This document shows, piece after piece, positions 1 to 8,636 of a DNA stretch of 64,000 nt. The stretch comes from Ruegeria atlantica (GTDB taxonomy: Bacteria > Pseudomonadota > Alphaproteobacteria > Rhodobacterales > Rhodobacteraceae). Both the position numbers and the translations under genes were made by a program. The stretch covers positions 83,175-147,174 of the forward strand of contig NZ_CYPU01000018.1 of NCBI RefSeq assembly GCF_001458195.1, in the 5' to 3' direction. The number at the start of each line of letters is the position of its first letter. The stretch's first letter is position 1. A model generated the notes under the pieces. It saw nothing but the letters and a program-made list of their open reading frames with translations, did not search any database and was not told the DNA's origin.

Positions 1-616
1 GGAAATCCATCCAAGCCAAGGCATAGGCCGCAAAAGCCGCAACGAGGATTGGAATGATCGTCGCCGGGATTGTTACGGTCAACGTGTTGAAAAACGCCCG
101 CCCCATACTGTCGGTGCTGTCTTCTGCCAGAAGAACCTTGTGATAATTGTCTAAGGTAAACTCAGGCGGCAATTCTGCAGTTACAAAAACACGCGATCCA
201 CGGCTGCCGGTGAACTCGTCCGGGTTCTCCATGCGGTAATTCCCTGCGGCATCTAAGGTGATTGTGCCGCCCTTTCGTAGCTCAGCTGTTTCGCCGGGGG
301 CAAAGGCATCAATCGCGCGAGAGCTGATCCCCCATTTTGAGATTGTCGCTTTAGTTCCTTCATCAAACAGATTGCCTTCGATCACGTAGATCCCGTTTTC
401 CAAAACTTGGGTTTCCGGGGCAGCGCTACGCAGTGTTAGGTTCTGCTCGGACGGAAACAGCGACCGCCACCAACCGCTGGTTGCGATTTGATCCGCTGTC
501 CGAAAAGACGAGATCAAAAGGCCCAGAGTTGGCACGACCCACAGCACCACCAGAAAGAGGACCGAGGCATGGACGACCCAGCGAAGGGCGGGTTTGGTTC
601 CTGCAATATCGCTCAT
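1..616 (-). CDS. Sugar ABC transporter permease, AglG-like (3' end outside window)
   Basis: Inner-membrane permease of a binding-protein-dependent sugar importer, cut by the left edge of the window; about 205 N-terminal residues are present. It begins MSDIAGTKPALRWVVH, has one hydrophobic segment at about residues 14-32, and then a long extracytoplasmic stretch before the next membrane span, as in the alpha-glucoside permease AglG. The visible end (NTLTVTIPATIIPILVAAF) is the usual MalG-type helix before the EAA loop. It starts 4 bases after the stop of the other permease gene, so the two are co-transcribed and should form the heterodimeric channel. Sugar specificity cannot be read from it; the neighbouring beta-glucosidase points to beta-glucosides. 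Confidence 0.85.
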   Translation of the reverse strand, partial: MSDIAGTKPALRWVVHASVLFLVVLWVVPTLGLLISSFRTADQIATSGWWRSLFPSEQNLTLRSAAPETQVLENGIYVIEGNLFDEGTKATISKWGISSRAIDAFAPGETAELRKGGTITLDAAGNYRMENPDEFTGSRGSRVFVTAELPPEFTLDNYHKVLLAEDSTDSMGRAFFNTLTVTIPATIIPILVAAFAAYALAWMDF

Positions 617-620
617 GACC

Positions 621-1628
621 CTACTCCATCTCTTTCCGCGCGTTGCGCACATTCCAGACAAGGATTGGAGCCACTAAGAGCATGATCACCATGGCCGAAG
701 CCGACCCGACGCCCCAGTCGTTGGCGCGGAACAGCTTGTCATACATGTAGTTGGCCAAGACCTGCGTTTCCCACTGGCCATTGGTCATTGCAAAAACGAT
801 GTCAAAGACCTTGAGGACGGTGATCGTAATCGTGGTCCAGACGACAAGGATAGTGGTTTTGATCTGCGGCACTTTGATCCGGAAAAATATCTGAAACGGA
901 TTAGCCCCATCCAGAATTGCGGCCTCAATCGTTTCCTCGGGGATTCCGCGCAGGGCGGCCGATAGGATAACCATGGCAAAACCGGTTTGGATCCAGATGA
1001 GGACAACCATCAGAAAAAAGCTGTTCCAGAACGGTATCGTCAGCCACGTCTGCGGCTCGGTCCCGCCAAAGAAAATATAGAGCGCATTGAGCATGCCAAT
1101 CTGATCTTGTTCAGCCGGACGAGTGTCATAGACCAACTTCCAGATAACCGATGCCCCCACGAACGAGATCGCCATTGGCATAAAGATCAGCGACTTGGCG
1201 AGATTGCCCCAACGAATGCGGTCAGTCAGCTGTGCCACCAACAGGCCAAAGGCCGTCGACATTGCAGGCACAATGATCAGCCAGAACATGTTGTTGCGCA
1301 TCGCTTCCCAAAACTTGGGCTCCTTGGCCATCTGGATATAGTTGTCCAGCCCGACCCAATTGTAGCCGCCGCCCGGGACACGATCAGTCAGTGACAGCCG
1401 CAGGGTTTCGACAACCGGATAGGCCAGATACAAGCCCAAAGCAGCCAGCGCCGGGAACAGAAACAACCAAGGCCGGATCATGTTCGCGCGGTTGATATTG
1501 CGGCCAGCATTTGGCCCCCGAGGCGGGAAAAGAACTCTGTCCAGAAACTGATTGGATAGATAGAAATAGCCCACGCAACCTGACACGCCGATGGCGATGG
1601 TCAGCAGGCCTTGAAATGCCGGGTGCAT
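621..1628 (-). CDS. Sugar ABC transporter permease, AglF-like
   Basis: First permease of the importer (MalF/UgpA type). The start at 1628 (MHPAFQGLLTIAIG) is chosen because an AGGGAG ribosome site precedes it; an upstream ATG at 1661 has none. Several hydrophobic spans are visible, and the cytoplasmic EAA loop that docks on the ATPase reads EAAILDGANPFQIFFRIKVP near the C-terminus. It lies between the binding-protein gene (67 bases upstream) and the second permease (4-base gap). AglF/AglG permeases carry alpha-glucosides in Sinorhizobium, but the same family also moves other oligosaccharides. The ATPase gene is not in the window and is presumably further left. Confidence 0.9.
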   Translation of the reverse strand: MHPAFQGLLTIAIGVSGCVGYFYLSNQFLDRVLFPPRGPNAGRNINRANMIRPWLFLFPALAALGLYLAYPVVETLRLSLTDRVPGGGYNWVGLDNYIQMAKEPKFWEAMRNNMFWLIIVPAMSTAFGLLVAQLTDRIRWGNLAKSLIFMPMAISFVGASVIWKLVYDTRPAEQDQIGMLNALYIFFGGTEPQTWLTIPFWNSFFLMVVLIWIQTGFAMVILSAALRGIPEETIEAAILDGANPFQIFFRIKVPQIKTTILVVWTTITITVLKVFDIVFAMTNGQWETQVLANYMYDKLFRANDWGVGSASAMVIMLLVAPILVWNVRNARKEME

Positions 1629-1694
1629 GCCGCTCTCCCTTGCGACGATAGGTTCGGGCAACCCGACAGAGCGGGTTGCCCAATCTCAGACGCT

Positions 1695-2963
1695 TTAGTC
1701 CAGCGCGTCCCACGAGGACTGGATTTCGTCGGCGACGTCCTGGGCAGGTGTTCCGCCCGTATAGTCGACCATTCCAGTCCAGAAGGTGCCTGCACCCACG
1801 CCGCCCGGCATCAGGTCGGAACCGTCAAACCGGAAGGTGGTGGCCCCCAGAAGAATGTCATTCATCTTCTTCAGCGTTGGGTCTGAGAAGACCGAGGTAT
1901 CGACGCCTTTGTGCGGCGTCAGGAACCCGGTCAGAGCCATCCAGGCTTCATGCGCCTCCGGCGTTTCCAGGTATTTCATCAGCGCATGCGCGCCCGGGCT
2001 GTCATTGGTAATGGCCCAAACTGTGCCGGCCCCAAGGACCGGGCTGCCGAGGTCTTTGCCTTCATAGGCCGGGAAGTAGAAGAAGTCAGCATCCTCGCCC
2101 ACAACCGTACCTTCGGGGAAGAAGGCGGGAATGAACGAGGCCTGACGGTGCATGTAACACTGCGGAGGCGAGCTGAACATACCCTTCGGGCTGTCGCGGA
2201 AGTCAGTTGTTGCAACCGCACCGGCTCCGCCGGCCACGTAATCATCGTTGCGCGCAAACGCTCCGAATTCTTCAATCGCAGCGACAACCTTAGGATCGTT
2301 AAATTTCAATTCGTTGGCGACCCAGGCGTCATAATCTTCGGGCGGCAACGTGCGCAGCATCATGTCTTCAACCCAGTCAGTCGCTGGCCAACCGGTCGCT
2401 CCGCCGGACCCCAGCCCGATGCACCATGGCGTTTCACCATCTGCAACGATCTGATCGGTCAGCGCCTTCAGTTCTTCCATTGTGGTCGGGATTTCATAGC
2501 CGGCGTCTTCGAAGTTCTCCGGCACAAACCAAACCAGCGATTTCACGTCGACCTTGTAGAAAAACCCATACAGATGGTCCTGCCCGTCCGGGCCCTGATA
2601 GGTTCCCAGATCCACCCACGACTGACCGGCCGCATAGTTGTCGCGAATCCAATCCGCAGTTCCTTCACTCAGGGGCGTCAGGAATCCCGCCTTGGCCATA
2701 TCTGATGCCAGACCGGGTTGGGGAAACACTGCTACGTTGGGCGCCGATCCGGCTTCGGCATCAATTCTGATCTGCTGCTCAAAGCTGTCCGAGCCGACAT
2801 AGCTGTACTCATGCCCGGTCGCTGCGGCAAAGCCGTCCAAAACCTTTTCGACATTTTCCTGATCAGGCCCCAGCCACGGGCCAAACACGGTGACCTTGTC
2901 GGCATACGCCGCGCCCGCCATCAGGGCGAACGTGGCCGCGCCTGCATAAAGCGAGTGTTTCAT
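1695..2963 (-). CDS. Sugar ABC transporter substrate-binding protein, AglE-like
   Basis: Periplasmic binding protein of about 422 residues that delivers a sugar to the AglF/G-like permeases. It starts at MKHSLYAGAATFALMAGAAYA, a signal peptide with a probable cut after AYA; the ATG at 2963 is preceded by GGGAGGAAACTTC, so the ATG 15 bases upstream is not needed. The mature part has the extracellular solute-binding family 1 layout, with VFGPWLGPDQENVEKVLDGF at its start. It is the first gene of the leftward operon and is read away from the LacI gene; the palindrome at 3005-3020 lies 42 bases upstream of its start. By family it resembles the alpha-glucoside protein AglE, whereas the catabolic genes indicate a beta-glucoside, so the substrate is uncertain. 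Confidence 0.9.
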   Translation of the reverse strand: MKHSLYAGAATFALMAGAAYADKVTVFGPWLGPDQENVEKVLDGFAAATGHEYSYVGSDSFEQQIRIDAEAGSAPNVAVFPQPGLASDMAKAGFLTPLSEGTADWIRDNYAAGQSWVDLGTYQGPDGQDHLYGFFYKVDVKSLVWFVPENFEDAGYEIPTTMEELKALTDQIVADGETPWCIGLGSGGATGWPATDWVEDMMLRTLPPEDYDAWVANELKFNDPKVVAAIEEFGAFARNDDYVAGGAGAVATTDFRDSPKGMFSSPPQCYMHRQASFIPAFFPEGTVVGEDADFFYFPAYEGKDLGSPVLGAGTVWAITNDSPGAHALMKYLETPEAHEAWMALTGFLTPHKGVDTSVFSDPTLKKMNDILLGATTFRFDGSDLMPGGVGAGTFWTGMVDYTGGTPAQDVADEIQSSWDALD

Positions 2964-3004
2964 GAAGTTTCCTCCCAACTTTGCTCGCGCCTTTAAGACT
3001 CATT

Positions 3005-3020
3005 TTCAAAGCGCTTTGAA
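3005..3020. promoter_or_regulatory. LacI-family operator, perfect palindrome
   Basis: TTCAAAGCGCTTTGAA is a perfect 16-base palindrome with the central CG typical of LacI/GalR operators. It sits 42 bases upstream of the binding-protein start and 160 bases upstream of the lacI-type gene, inside the divergent promoter region. Binding of the neighbouring LacI regulator is an inference. Confidence 0.75.
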
Positions 3021-3158
3021 TGACGCACTTTATCCGCTAACATTCAATTTTTGTCAATAATCTGTTTACTGTTGCCTATATAATTAATATTCAGGGCAGT
3101 GTCAGCAAGATGTGGCAGTCGGGTGGGAAGCGCCCGCAAATCTGAAAATGATCAAATT

Positions 3159-3174
3159 TGAAGGCGCTTTGAGG
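3159..3174. promoter_or_regulatory. Second, degenerate LacI-type operator at the regulator start
   Basis: The sequence TGAAGGCGCTTTGA shares the GCGCTTTGA half with the perfect operator at 3005 and has a mismatched left half. It ends just before the start codon at 3180 and overlaps the ribosome-binding region, so occupancy would repress the regulator and the downstream catabolic genes (autoregulation, inferred). Confidence 0.5.
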
Positions 3175-3179
3175 CGAAG

Positions 3180-4211
3180 ATGAATCTAAAGCAGCTCTCA
3201 GAAATCCTTGGTTTATCTCAAACCACTGTCAGCCGCGCGCTGAATGGTTACCCCGAGGTGAACGAGGATACGCGCCTGCGCGTTCAAGCCGCCGCTGCCA
3301 AGCATGGCTATTGGCCGAACAGCCGGGCCAAGGGGTTGGCAACAGGGCGCTCGATGGTGATTGGGCACGTGATTCCCTCCTCATCCCAGCATGAAATGGT
3401 GAACCCGATTTTTGGTGATTTTGTCGCCGGTGCTGCACGCAAGTATTCGGATCATGGATATGACATGATGTTCACCAATGCAGATGACACCTCGATCGAG
3501 GAAGCCTATCGCAGTCTTTTCCAGCGTGGCGCGGTCGATGGTATTGTATTGCAAGGCCCCAAGGTCAACGAACACCGGATCGAGGTCCTAACCAGAATGG
3601 GCGTGCCCTTTATCGTTCATGGCAGATCAACCGGGGTGGACGTGCCCTATGACTGGATCGACGTGAACAACAAAAGCTCGTTCCTGCGCGCCACCCGGTT
3701 TCTGATCGACCTTGGGCATCGTCGCATTGCCCTGATCAACGGGCTTGAGGATATGGATTTCGCTCAACGTCGCCGCGACGGATATCTTGAAGCCCTGCAT
3801 GAGGCAGGTCTGTCCCCCGACCCGGAATTGATGCGCAGCGCCGAGATGACCGAGGTTTATGGCCACCATGAAACCCGCGACATGCTTCGTCTGGATGACC
3901 CTCCTACGGCCATCCTGACAGCCTCTATGATTTCCGCTATCGGAGTGCGTCGCGCGCTCAACGAAGCGGGGTTGAAGATGGGCAAGGATGTCTCGGTCAT
4001 CGCCCATGACGACGACTTATCTTACCTCAAGAATGGTCAGGACGTACCGATTTTCACCGCTACAAGATCGTCTGTACGTAGGGCCGGAGAAATGGCGGCT
4101 GAAATGCTGATCGAACGCATCAAATCTCCGGAAGACCCGGTGAAAACTAGATTGCTGGAGGCCGAACTGGTAGTTGGCGGCTCAACCGGCCCCGCCCCAA
4201 ACAGGTTCTGA
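3180..4211 (+). CDS. LacI-family transcriptional regulator of the glycoside locus
   Basis: DNA-binding repressor of 343 residues. The N-terminal helix-turn-helix is clear (LSEILGLSQTTVSRALNGYP, residues 6-25), followed by the hinge and a periplasmic-binding-protein-like sugar-sensing domain (about residues 60-340). It is divergent from the importer and is followed after only 3 bases by the beta-glucosidase-glucokinase gene, so regulator and enzymes share one transcript. The two palindromes at 3005 and 3159 are its likely operators. The effector is not known; a glycoside or its hydrolysis product is the reasonable guess. Confidence 0.92.
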   Translation: MNLKQLSEILGLSQTTVSRALNGYPEVNEDTRLRVQAAAAKHGYWPNSRAKGLATGRSMVIGHVIPSSSQHEMVNPIFGDFVAGAARKYSDHGYDMMFTNADDTSIEEAYRSLFQRGAVDGIVLQGPKVNEHRIEVLTRMGVPFIVHGRSTGVDVPYDWIDVNNKSSFLRATRFLIDLGHRRIALINGLEDMDFAQRRRDGYLEALHEAGLSPDPELMRSAEMTEVYGHHETRDMLRLDDPPTAILTASMISAIGVRRALNEAGLKMGKDVSVIAHDDDLSYLKNGQDVPIFTATRSSVRRAGEMAAEMLIERIKSPEDPVKTRLLEAELVVGGSTGPAPNRF

Positions 4212-4214
4212 AAA

Positions 4215-6539
4215 ATGAAATATACACGCTCGGACTTCCCCAAAGATTTTCTCTTTGGTGTCGCAACCTCGGCTTATCAAATAGAAGGCCACGCACAGGG
4301 TGGCGCGGGGAAAACCCATTGGGATAGCTTTGCCGCTTCACCCGGAAACGTGGTGCGAAACGAGAATGGAGATCTGGCCTGTGACCACCTGAACCGTTTT
4401 CCACAGGATTGCGATCTGGTGCGGGACGCGGGTTTTGATTGCTACCGGTTCTCGACAAGCTGGGCGCGCGTTTTGCCTGAAGGGCGTGGCCCGGTAAATC
4501 AGGCAGGTCTGGATTATTACGACCGACTTGCCGACGCCTTGTTGGAACGCGGCATTCGGCCCTGTGCGACCCTTTATCATTGGGAATTGCCTTCTCCGCT
4601 TGCTGATCTGGGCGGCTGGCGCAACCGGGATATCGCAAGCTGGTTTGCCGATTTCACTGAGGTCATCATGGGCCGCATCGGCGACCGTATGTACAGCGTC
4701 GCCCCAATCAATGAGCCATGGTGTGTCAGTTGGCTGAGCCATTTTGAAGGGCATCACGCGCCTGGAATGCGCGACATCCGCGCCACGGCTCGCGCGATGC
4801 ACCATGTTCTGCTGGCTCATGGCCGCGCCATCGAGTCGATGCGTGGTCTGGGCATGTCAAACCTGGGCGCTGTGTTCAATCTGGAATGGGCCGAGCCCGC
4901 TGATGACAGCCCTGATGCGGGCAAGGCTGCGGACCTTTATGACGGGATATACAACCGTTTTTTCCTAGGTGGTGTGTTCAAAAAAGCCTATCCGCAAAAC
5001 GTTCTAGACGGGTTGGAACCTCATCTTCCATCCGGCTGGCAAGACGACTTTGACACCATTGGTGCACCCGTCGATTGGTGCGGTCTGAACTACTATACCC
5101 GCAAACTGATCGCGCCTGCCGATACCGCATGGCCAAGCCTGGAAGAAGTACCCGGCCCGCTTCCCAAAACACAGATGGGGTGGGAGATTGAACCCGATGC
5201 CCTGACGCGCTTTCTGACCCGTACGGTGCGCGATTATACCGGCGACTTGCCGATTTATGTCACCGAAAACGGCATGGCGAGCCCGGAACGCAAGCAAGAT
5301 GACGACCGCATTGATTACCTCAACAAACACCTTGGTGCCGTTCAAAACGCGCTGGACGACGGCGTTCCAGTCAGGGGCTATTTCATCTGGTCCCTGTTGG
5401 ATAACTACGAGTGGTCCTTTGGCTATGAAAAGCGGTTCGGGTTGGTTGATGTAGATTTCAATACGCTCGAGCGGACGCCAAAAGCCTCTTACAACGCGCT
5501 GAAATCGGCCTTGTCCGGTGGGCCTGTTTCTCTGCCGATTGCTCAGCCTGCCGGAACAATGCACGAGCACTGGAATCTTGTCGCGGACATCGGTGGCACA
5601 AACACACGACTGGGTGTCATCTCGAACGGACAACTGACGGACCTTCGCAAATACCCAACCGGGTCGTTGCAAGAGCTTCTAGATGCGTTCCACAGCCTGC
5701 GTGACGAGATTGGCACCGACCCACGCGCCGTCGTCGCGGCCGGAGCAGGTCCGGTCAAAGACGGGACAATCCGCCTGACAAATGCGCATCTTGATTTGTC
5801 CGAAAGCGACATCGGCAAGGTAACAGGCGCGCAACACACCTTTGTTATCAATGACTTCACCGCGGCCGCCTGGTCGGTCGCCGAAATCACCGGTGACCAT
5901 GTCGAGGTCCTTCAAGGGGCTGAGACACCGCCGGTCGGAACCCGGCTGGTTGTGGGCCCCGGCACAGGCCTTGGCGTCGGCGCATTGCTGTATTCCCAAG
6001 GGCGATACCATACCGCGTCGGGCGAAGGTGGCCATGTCGGACTGTCCCCACGCCACGAGGATGAGGTCGAAGTCTTCAAAGCGGCACGCCATATCGCGCC
6101 CGAATGTTTCTTTGATGACAGCCTAGTGCTCGAAGCGGAAATGTTCCTCAGCGGAACCGGCCTTCCCATTCTGTACCAAGCCGCCAGCATGGCTGCTGGA
6201 CAGTCCGATGCTCTAAGGCGCAGCGCCAAGGATATACTGCAGGACGCGCTGGCGGAATCCGACCCGATTGCGATCAAAACTGCGCATATGTTCAAAACCC
6301 ACCTTGGTGCCATCATGGGCGACCTGGCCGTCGCCTACATGCCGACGGGCGGTGTTTTCCTTGTGGGCGGTGTCGCCGAGAAAAACCGGTGGCTGTTCAA
6401 GGATGCGTTCCGGGATGCCTTTAACGCCGGTGGGCGGTTCAGTGACTTGCGGCGTTCAATGAACCTGTATGTGTCCGAGCAAGATGAATTTGGCATTGTT
6501 GGCGCTAACAATTTCTGTAAAAGTGCGCTCGCGCGGTAA
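4215..6539 (+). CDS. Bifunctional fusion: family-1 beta-glucosidase + glucokinase
   Basis: A 774-residue cytoplasmic protein made of two complete enzymes. Residues 1 to about 443 are a glycoside hydrolase family 1 domain: LFGVATSAYQIEG near the N-terminus, the acid/base Glu in INEPW (E167) and the nucleophile Glu in YVTENG (E351). Residues 449-774 are a Glk-type glucokinase: it starts at an internal methionine (ATG at 5559) with MHEHWNLVADIGGTNTR (phosphate-binding motif) and has VVGPGTGLGVGALL and GEGGHVGLSP motifs. The junction has almost no linker, as if the stop codon between two adjacent genes had been lost; both halves keep a single open frame over 2.3 kb. The expected result is release of glucose from imported glycosides and its phosphorylation by one polypeptide. 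Whether a separate glucokinase is also made from the internal ATG cannot be seen. Confidence 0.93.
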   Translation: MKYTRSDFPKDFLFGVATSAYQIEGHAQGGAGKTHWDSFAASPGNVVRNENGDLACDHLNRFPQDCDLVRDAGFDCYRFSTSWARVLPEGRGPVNQAGLDYYDRLADALLERGIRPCATLYHWELPSPLADLGGWRNRDIASWFADFTEVIMGRIGDRMYSVAPINEPWCVSWLSHFEGHHAPGMRDIRATARAMHHVLLAHGRAIESMRGLGMSNLGAVFNLEWAEPADDSPDAGKAADLYDGIYNRFFLGGVFKKAYPQNVLDGLEPHLPSGWQDDFDTIGAPVDWCGLNYYTRKLIAPADTAWPSLEEVPGPLPKTQMGWEIEPDALTRFLTRTVRDYTGDLPIYVTENGMASPERKQDDDRIDYLNKHLGAVQNALDDGVPVRGYFIWSLLDNYEWSFGYEKRFGLVDVDFNTLERTPKASYNALKSALSGGPVSLPIAQPAGTMHEHWNLVADIGGTNTRLGVISNGQLTDLRKYPTGSLQELLDAFHSLRDEIGTDPRAVVAAGAGPVKDGTIRLTNAHLDLSESDIGKVTGAQHTFVINDFTAAAWSVAEITGDHVEVLQGAETPPVGTRLVVGPGTGLGVGALLYSQGRYHTASGEGGHVGLSPRHEDEVEVFKAARHIAPECFFDDSLVLEAEMFLSGTGLPILYQAASMAAGQSDALRRSAKDILQDALAESDPIAIKTAHMFKTHLGAIMGDLAVAYMPTGGVFLVGGVAEKNRWLFKDAFRDAFNAGGRFSDLRRSMNLYVSEQDEFGIVGANNFCKSALAR

Positions 6540-6576
6540 ACTGACCGCCTGACCCTTTTACAGAAAGGACCACGGC

Positions 6577-7503
6577 ATGATTCTGTGCTGCGGTGAAGCC
6601 CTGATCGACATGATCGCCGAGCCAACCGTTTCTGGGTCGCGCGGTTTCGTACCCCATTCCGGTGGTGCCGTCTTCAACACAGCCATTGCTTTGGGTCGGC
6701 TGGGCGCGCCGGCGGGTCTGTTGACAGGCTTATCGACAGATATGTTCGGACAGCAACTGGCAGACGCGCTGCAAGCCAGCCATGTGGAAGCAAGCCATGT
6801 GATCCGATCGGATCGCCCCACGACATTGGCCTTTGTACAGCTAGTGGACGGCCATGCCACCTACAGCTTTGTCGACGAAAACTCGGCTGGGCGCATGTTG
6901 ACGCCCGAAGACATGCCAAAACAGCTGCCTGCTGTATCCGCCTTGTATTTTGGTGGGATCAGTCTTGCATGTGAACCCTGTGCGGACGCCTACGCGGCCC
7001 TGCTGGAGCGCCACGGATCAGACCGGGCAGTCATGTTGGACCCAAACATCCGACCCGGATTTATCAAGGATCAATCACGGTTTCGTACACGATTGAACCG
7101 TATGATCGCTCAATCTGATATCGTGAAAGTCTCGGACGAAGATCTGGACTGGATCGTTCCAGGGCCTGAAACACTGGCCGAGAAAGTCCCACTACTCCTG
7201 CAAGCAGGACCTTCCGTGGTTATTGTAACGCGCGGCAGTGATGGGGCGTCGGGATATCTGGCGGACGGGTCCGAAACTTCGGTGCCTGTCAAAGCGGTCG
7301 AGGTGGTCGATACGGTGGGTGCCGGTGACACTTTCAACGCTGGCGTTCTGGCTGAGTTGAACCGTGCAGGTCGATTGACCAAGGCCAATCTTCGGACGTT
7401 AGACCCAGACGTCTTGCGCGCGGCGTTGGCCAAAGGTGCAGACGTCGCCGCCATCACCGTTTCCCGCGCCGGCGCAAACCCGCCTTGGGCGCATGAACTT
7501 TGA
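6577..7503 (+). CDS. PfkB-family carbohydrate kinase (fructokinase-like)
   Basis: Ribokinase/PfkB-family sugar kinase of 308 residues, using ATP to phosphorylate a free sugar. The N-terminal glycine-rich motif (GGAVFNTAIALGRLG) and the C-terminal signature DTVGAGDTFNAGVL near residue 245, with the catalytic Asp in GAGD, are both present. The start follows AGAAAGGA. It lies 37 bases after the fusion gene and 17 bases before the isomerase-like gene. The most similar named enzymes are fructokinases; together with the isomerase next to it this would feed fructose or mannose into fructose-6-phosphate (inferred). Confidence 0.9.
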   Translation: MILCCGEALIDMIAEPTVSGSRGFVPHSGGAVFNTAIALGRLGAPAGLLTGLSTDMFGQQLADALQASHVEASHVIRSDRPTTLAFVQLVDGHATYSFVDENSAGRMLTPEDMPKQLPAVSALYFGGISLACEPCADAYAALLERHGSDRAVMLDPNIRPGFIKDQSRFRTRLNRMIAQSDIVKVSDEDLDWIVPGPETLAEKVPLLLQAGPSVVIVTRGSDGASGYLADGSETSVPVKAVEVVDTVGAGDTFNAGVLAELNRAGRLTKANLRTLDPDVLRAALAKGADVAAITVSRAGANPPWAHEL

Positions 7504-7520
7504 CCCCCTAAGGGACCGAG

Positions 7521-8186
7521 ATGAAAAGATCAGATATCAACGACATCAAAACCGAAGCCGAGGCCTTCATTCGCTCGTTCGGGGCCGTCCTGCCCCCCTT
7601 TGCGAACTGGTCGCCGGAACAAATGCGCAGCGCACAGGCACAAGGCATCCGTGACCGTGGCCTCGGGTGGGATATTACCGACTATGGTCAAGGCCGATTT
7701 GATGAGCTTGGCCTGTTCCTATTTACCCTGCGCAATGGCGATGTGCAGGATCTGAAAAAAGGTCGCGGCATGCTTTATGCAGAGAAGCTTTTGGTTTCTC
7801 GGGACAAGCAACTCTCCCCGATGCATCGCCACATCATCAAGGCCGAAGACATCATCAACCGGGGCGGCGGCGATCTGGTAATGGAGATTTATGCCTCGGA
7901 CCCTGAAGGCGGTATCGACCGAGATAACCCGGTGGTTGTTCCCAGTGACAACTGCCCTGTCACCATCCAACCTGGTGAGTTGCTGCGCCTGAAACCCGGT
8001 CAGAGCGTAACCCTGATGCCAGGTATCTGGCACGCATTCTGGGCGGAACAGGGCGACTGCCTGATTGGCGAAGTGTCAACTGTCAACGATGACCGGACCG
8101 ATAATGTATTCGAGGATCCCATTCCGCGCTTTGCAACGATTGAAGAAAACACAAAGCCCGATTTCTTGCTGGTATCGGACTATTGA
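7521..8186 (+). CDS. D-lyxose/D-mannose isomerase family cupin protein
   Basis: A 221-residue protein of the D-lyxose ketol-isomerase family, metal-dependent cupins that interconvert aldose and ketose (lyxose/xylulose, mannose/fructose). The cupin metal site is visible as QLSPMHRHIIKAEDIINRGG (His-x-His and a downstream Glu) and the later GIWHAFWAEQGD. It is the last gene of the LacI-regulated operon and directly follows the PfkB kinase, which fits isomerisation to fructose followed by phosphorylation. Substrate assignment is by family and context only. Confidence 0.82.
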   Translation: MKRSDINDIKTEAEAFIRSFGAVLPPFANWSPEQMRSAQAQGIRDRGLGWDITDYGQGRFDELGLFLFTLRNGDVQDLKKGRGMLYAEKLLVSRDKQLSPMHRHIIKAEDIINRGGGDLVMEIYASDPEGGIDRDNPVVVPSDNCPVTIQPGELLRLKPGQSVTLMPGIWHAFWAEQGDCLIGEVSTVNDDRTDNVFEDPIPRFATIEENTKPDFLLVSDY

Positions 8187-8202
8187 TAAACGGATAGCGT
8201 GT

Positions 8203-8225
8203 GCCCGGATTGATCACATCCGGGC
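8203..8225 (+). terminator. Stem-loop after the glycoside operon
   Basis: GCCCGGAT, a 7-base loop and ATCCGGGC form a perfect 8-base-pair hairpin 16 bases after the isomerase stop. No run of T follows, so it is a possible but not canonical intrinsic terminator. Confidence 0.5.
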
Positions 8226-8350
8226 TGGGTGCTGATCGCTGCATTGGGATAACACCCTTTCCCGAATTCAAAAAATCGAATTAACATGGCCCTCGACAAA
8301 GGAAAAAGTCGCGAGCCTGATTTTTGCGCGACCATCGAAGGACCCAAGTG

Positions 8351-8626
8351 ATGGTAACCAAAGCACAGCTAGAAGCCGAAGTCGCAGAGTTGCGGCGTCA
8401 ACTGGCCGAACAATCCAGCGCACGAGAAGGCATCTCAGATTCGAACAGCGGCAAACAAGCTGATCCACACAAATCGATGACGGACGGAATTGTCGAAAGC
8501 CTGGATGAGTGGTCAACGCAATTAGAAGAAGTCATGACAGAGCTTGAGGAGTTTCCACATAAAAGGCCGATCCTATTCGCCCTTGGGATTTTCACACTTG
8601 GCTATCTTCTAGGCCGTTCCCGGTAG
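8351..8626 (+). CDS. YqjD/ElaB/DUF883-like membrane-anchored protein
   Basis: Small protein of 91 residues. The first part is charged and predicted coiled coil (KAQLEAEVAELRRQLAEQ), and the C-terminus is a single hydrophobic anchor with a glycine motif (KRPILFALGIFTLGYLLGRS). This layout is that of the ElaB/YqjD/DUF883 group, stationary-phase inner-membrane proteins reported to bind ribosomes in E. coli. The start at ATG 8351 is used because the upstream ATG at 8324 adds only a non-conserved extension. It is 10 bases upstream of a YqjE-like gene, reproducing the yqjD-yqjE order of enterobacteria. Confidence 0.7.
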   Translation: MVTKAQLEAEVAELRRQLAEQSSAREGISDSNSGKQADPHKSMTDGIVESLDEWSTQLEEVMTELEEFPHKRPILFALGIFTLGYLLGRSR

Positions 8627-8636
8627 GAGCCCGAAC

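Noticed and set aside
1911..2705. Open frame of 264 codons on the plus strand inside the sugar-binding protein gene
   Set aside because: Antisense shadow; the opposite frame encodes a full-length binding protein with signal peptide.
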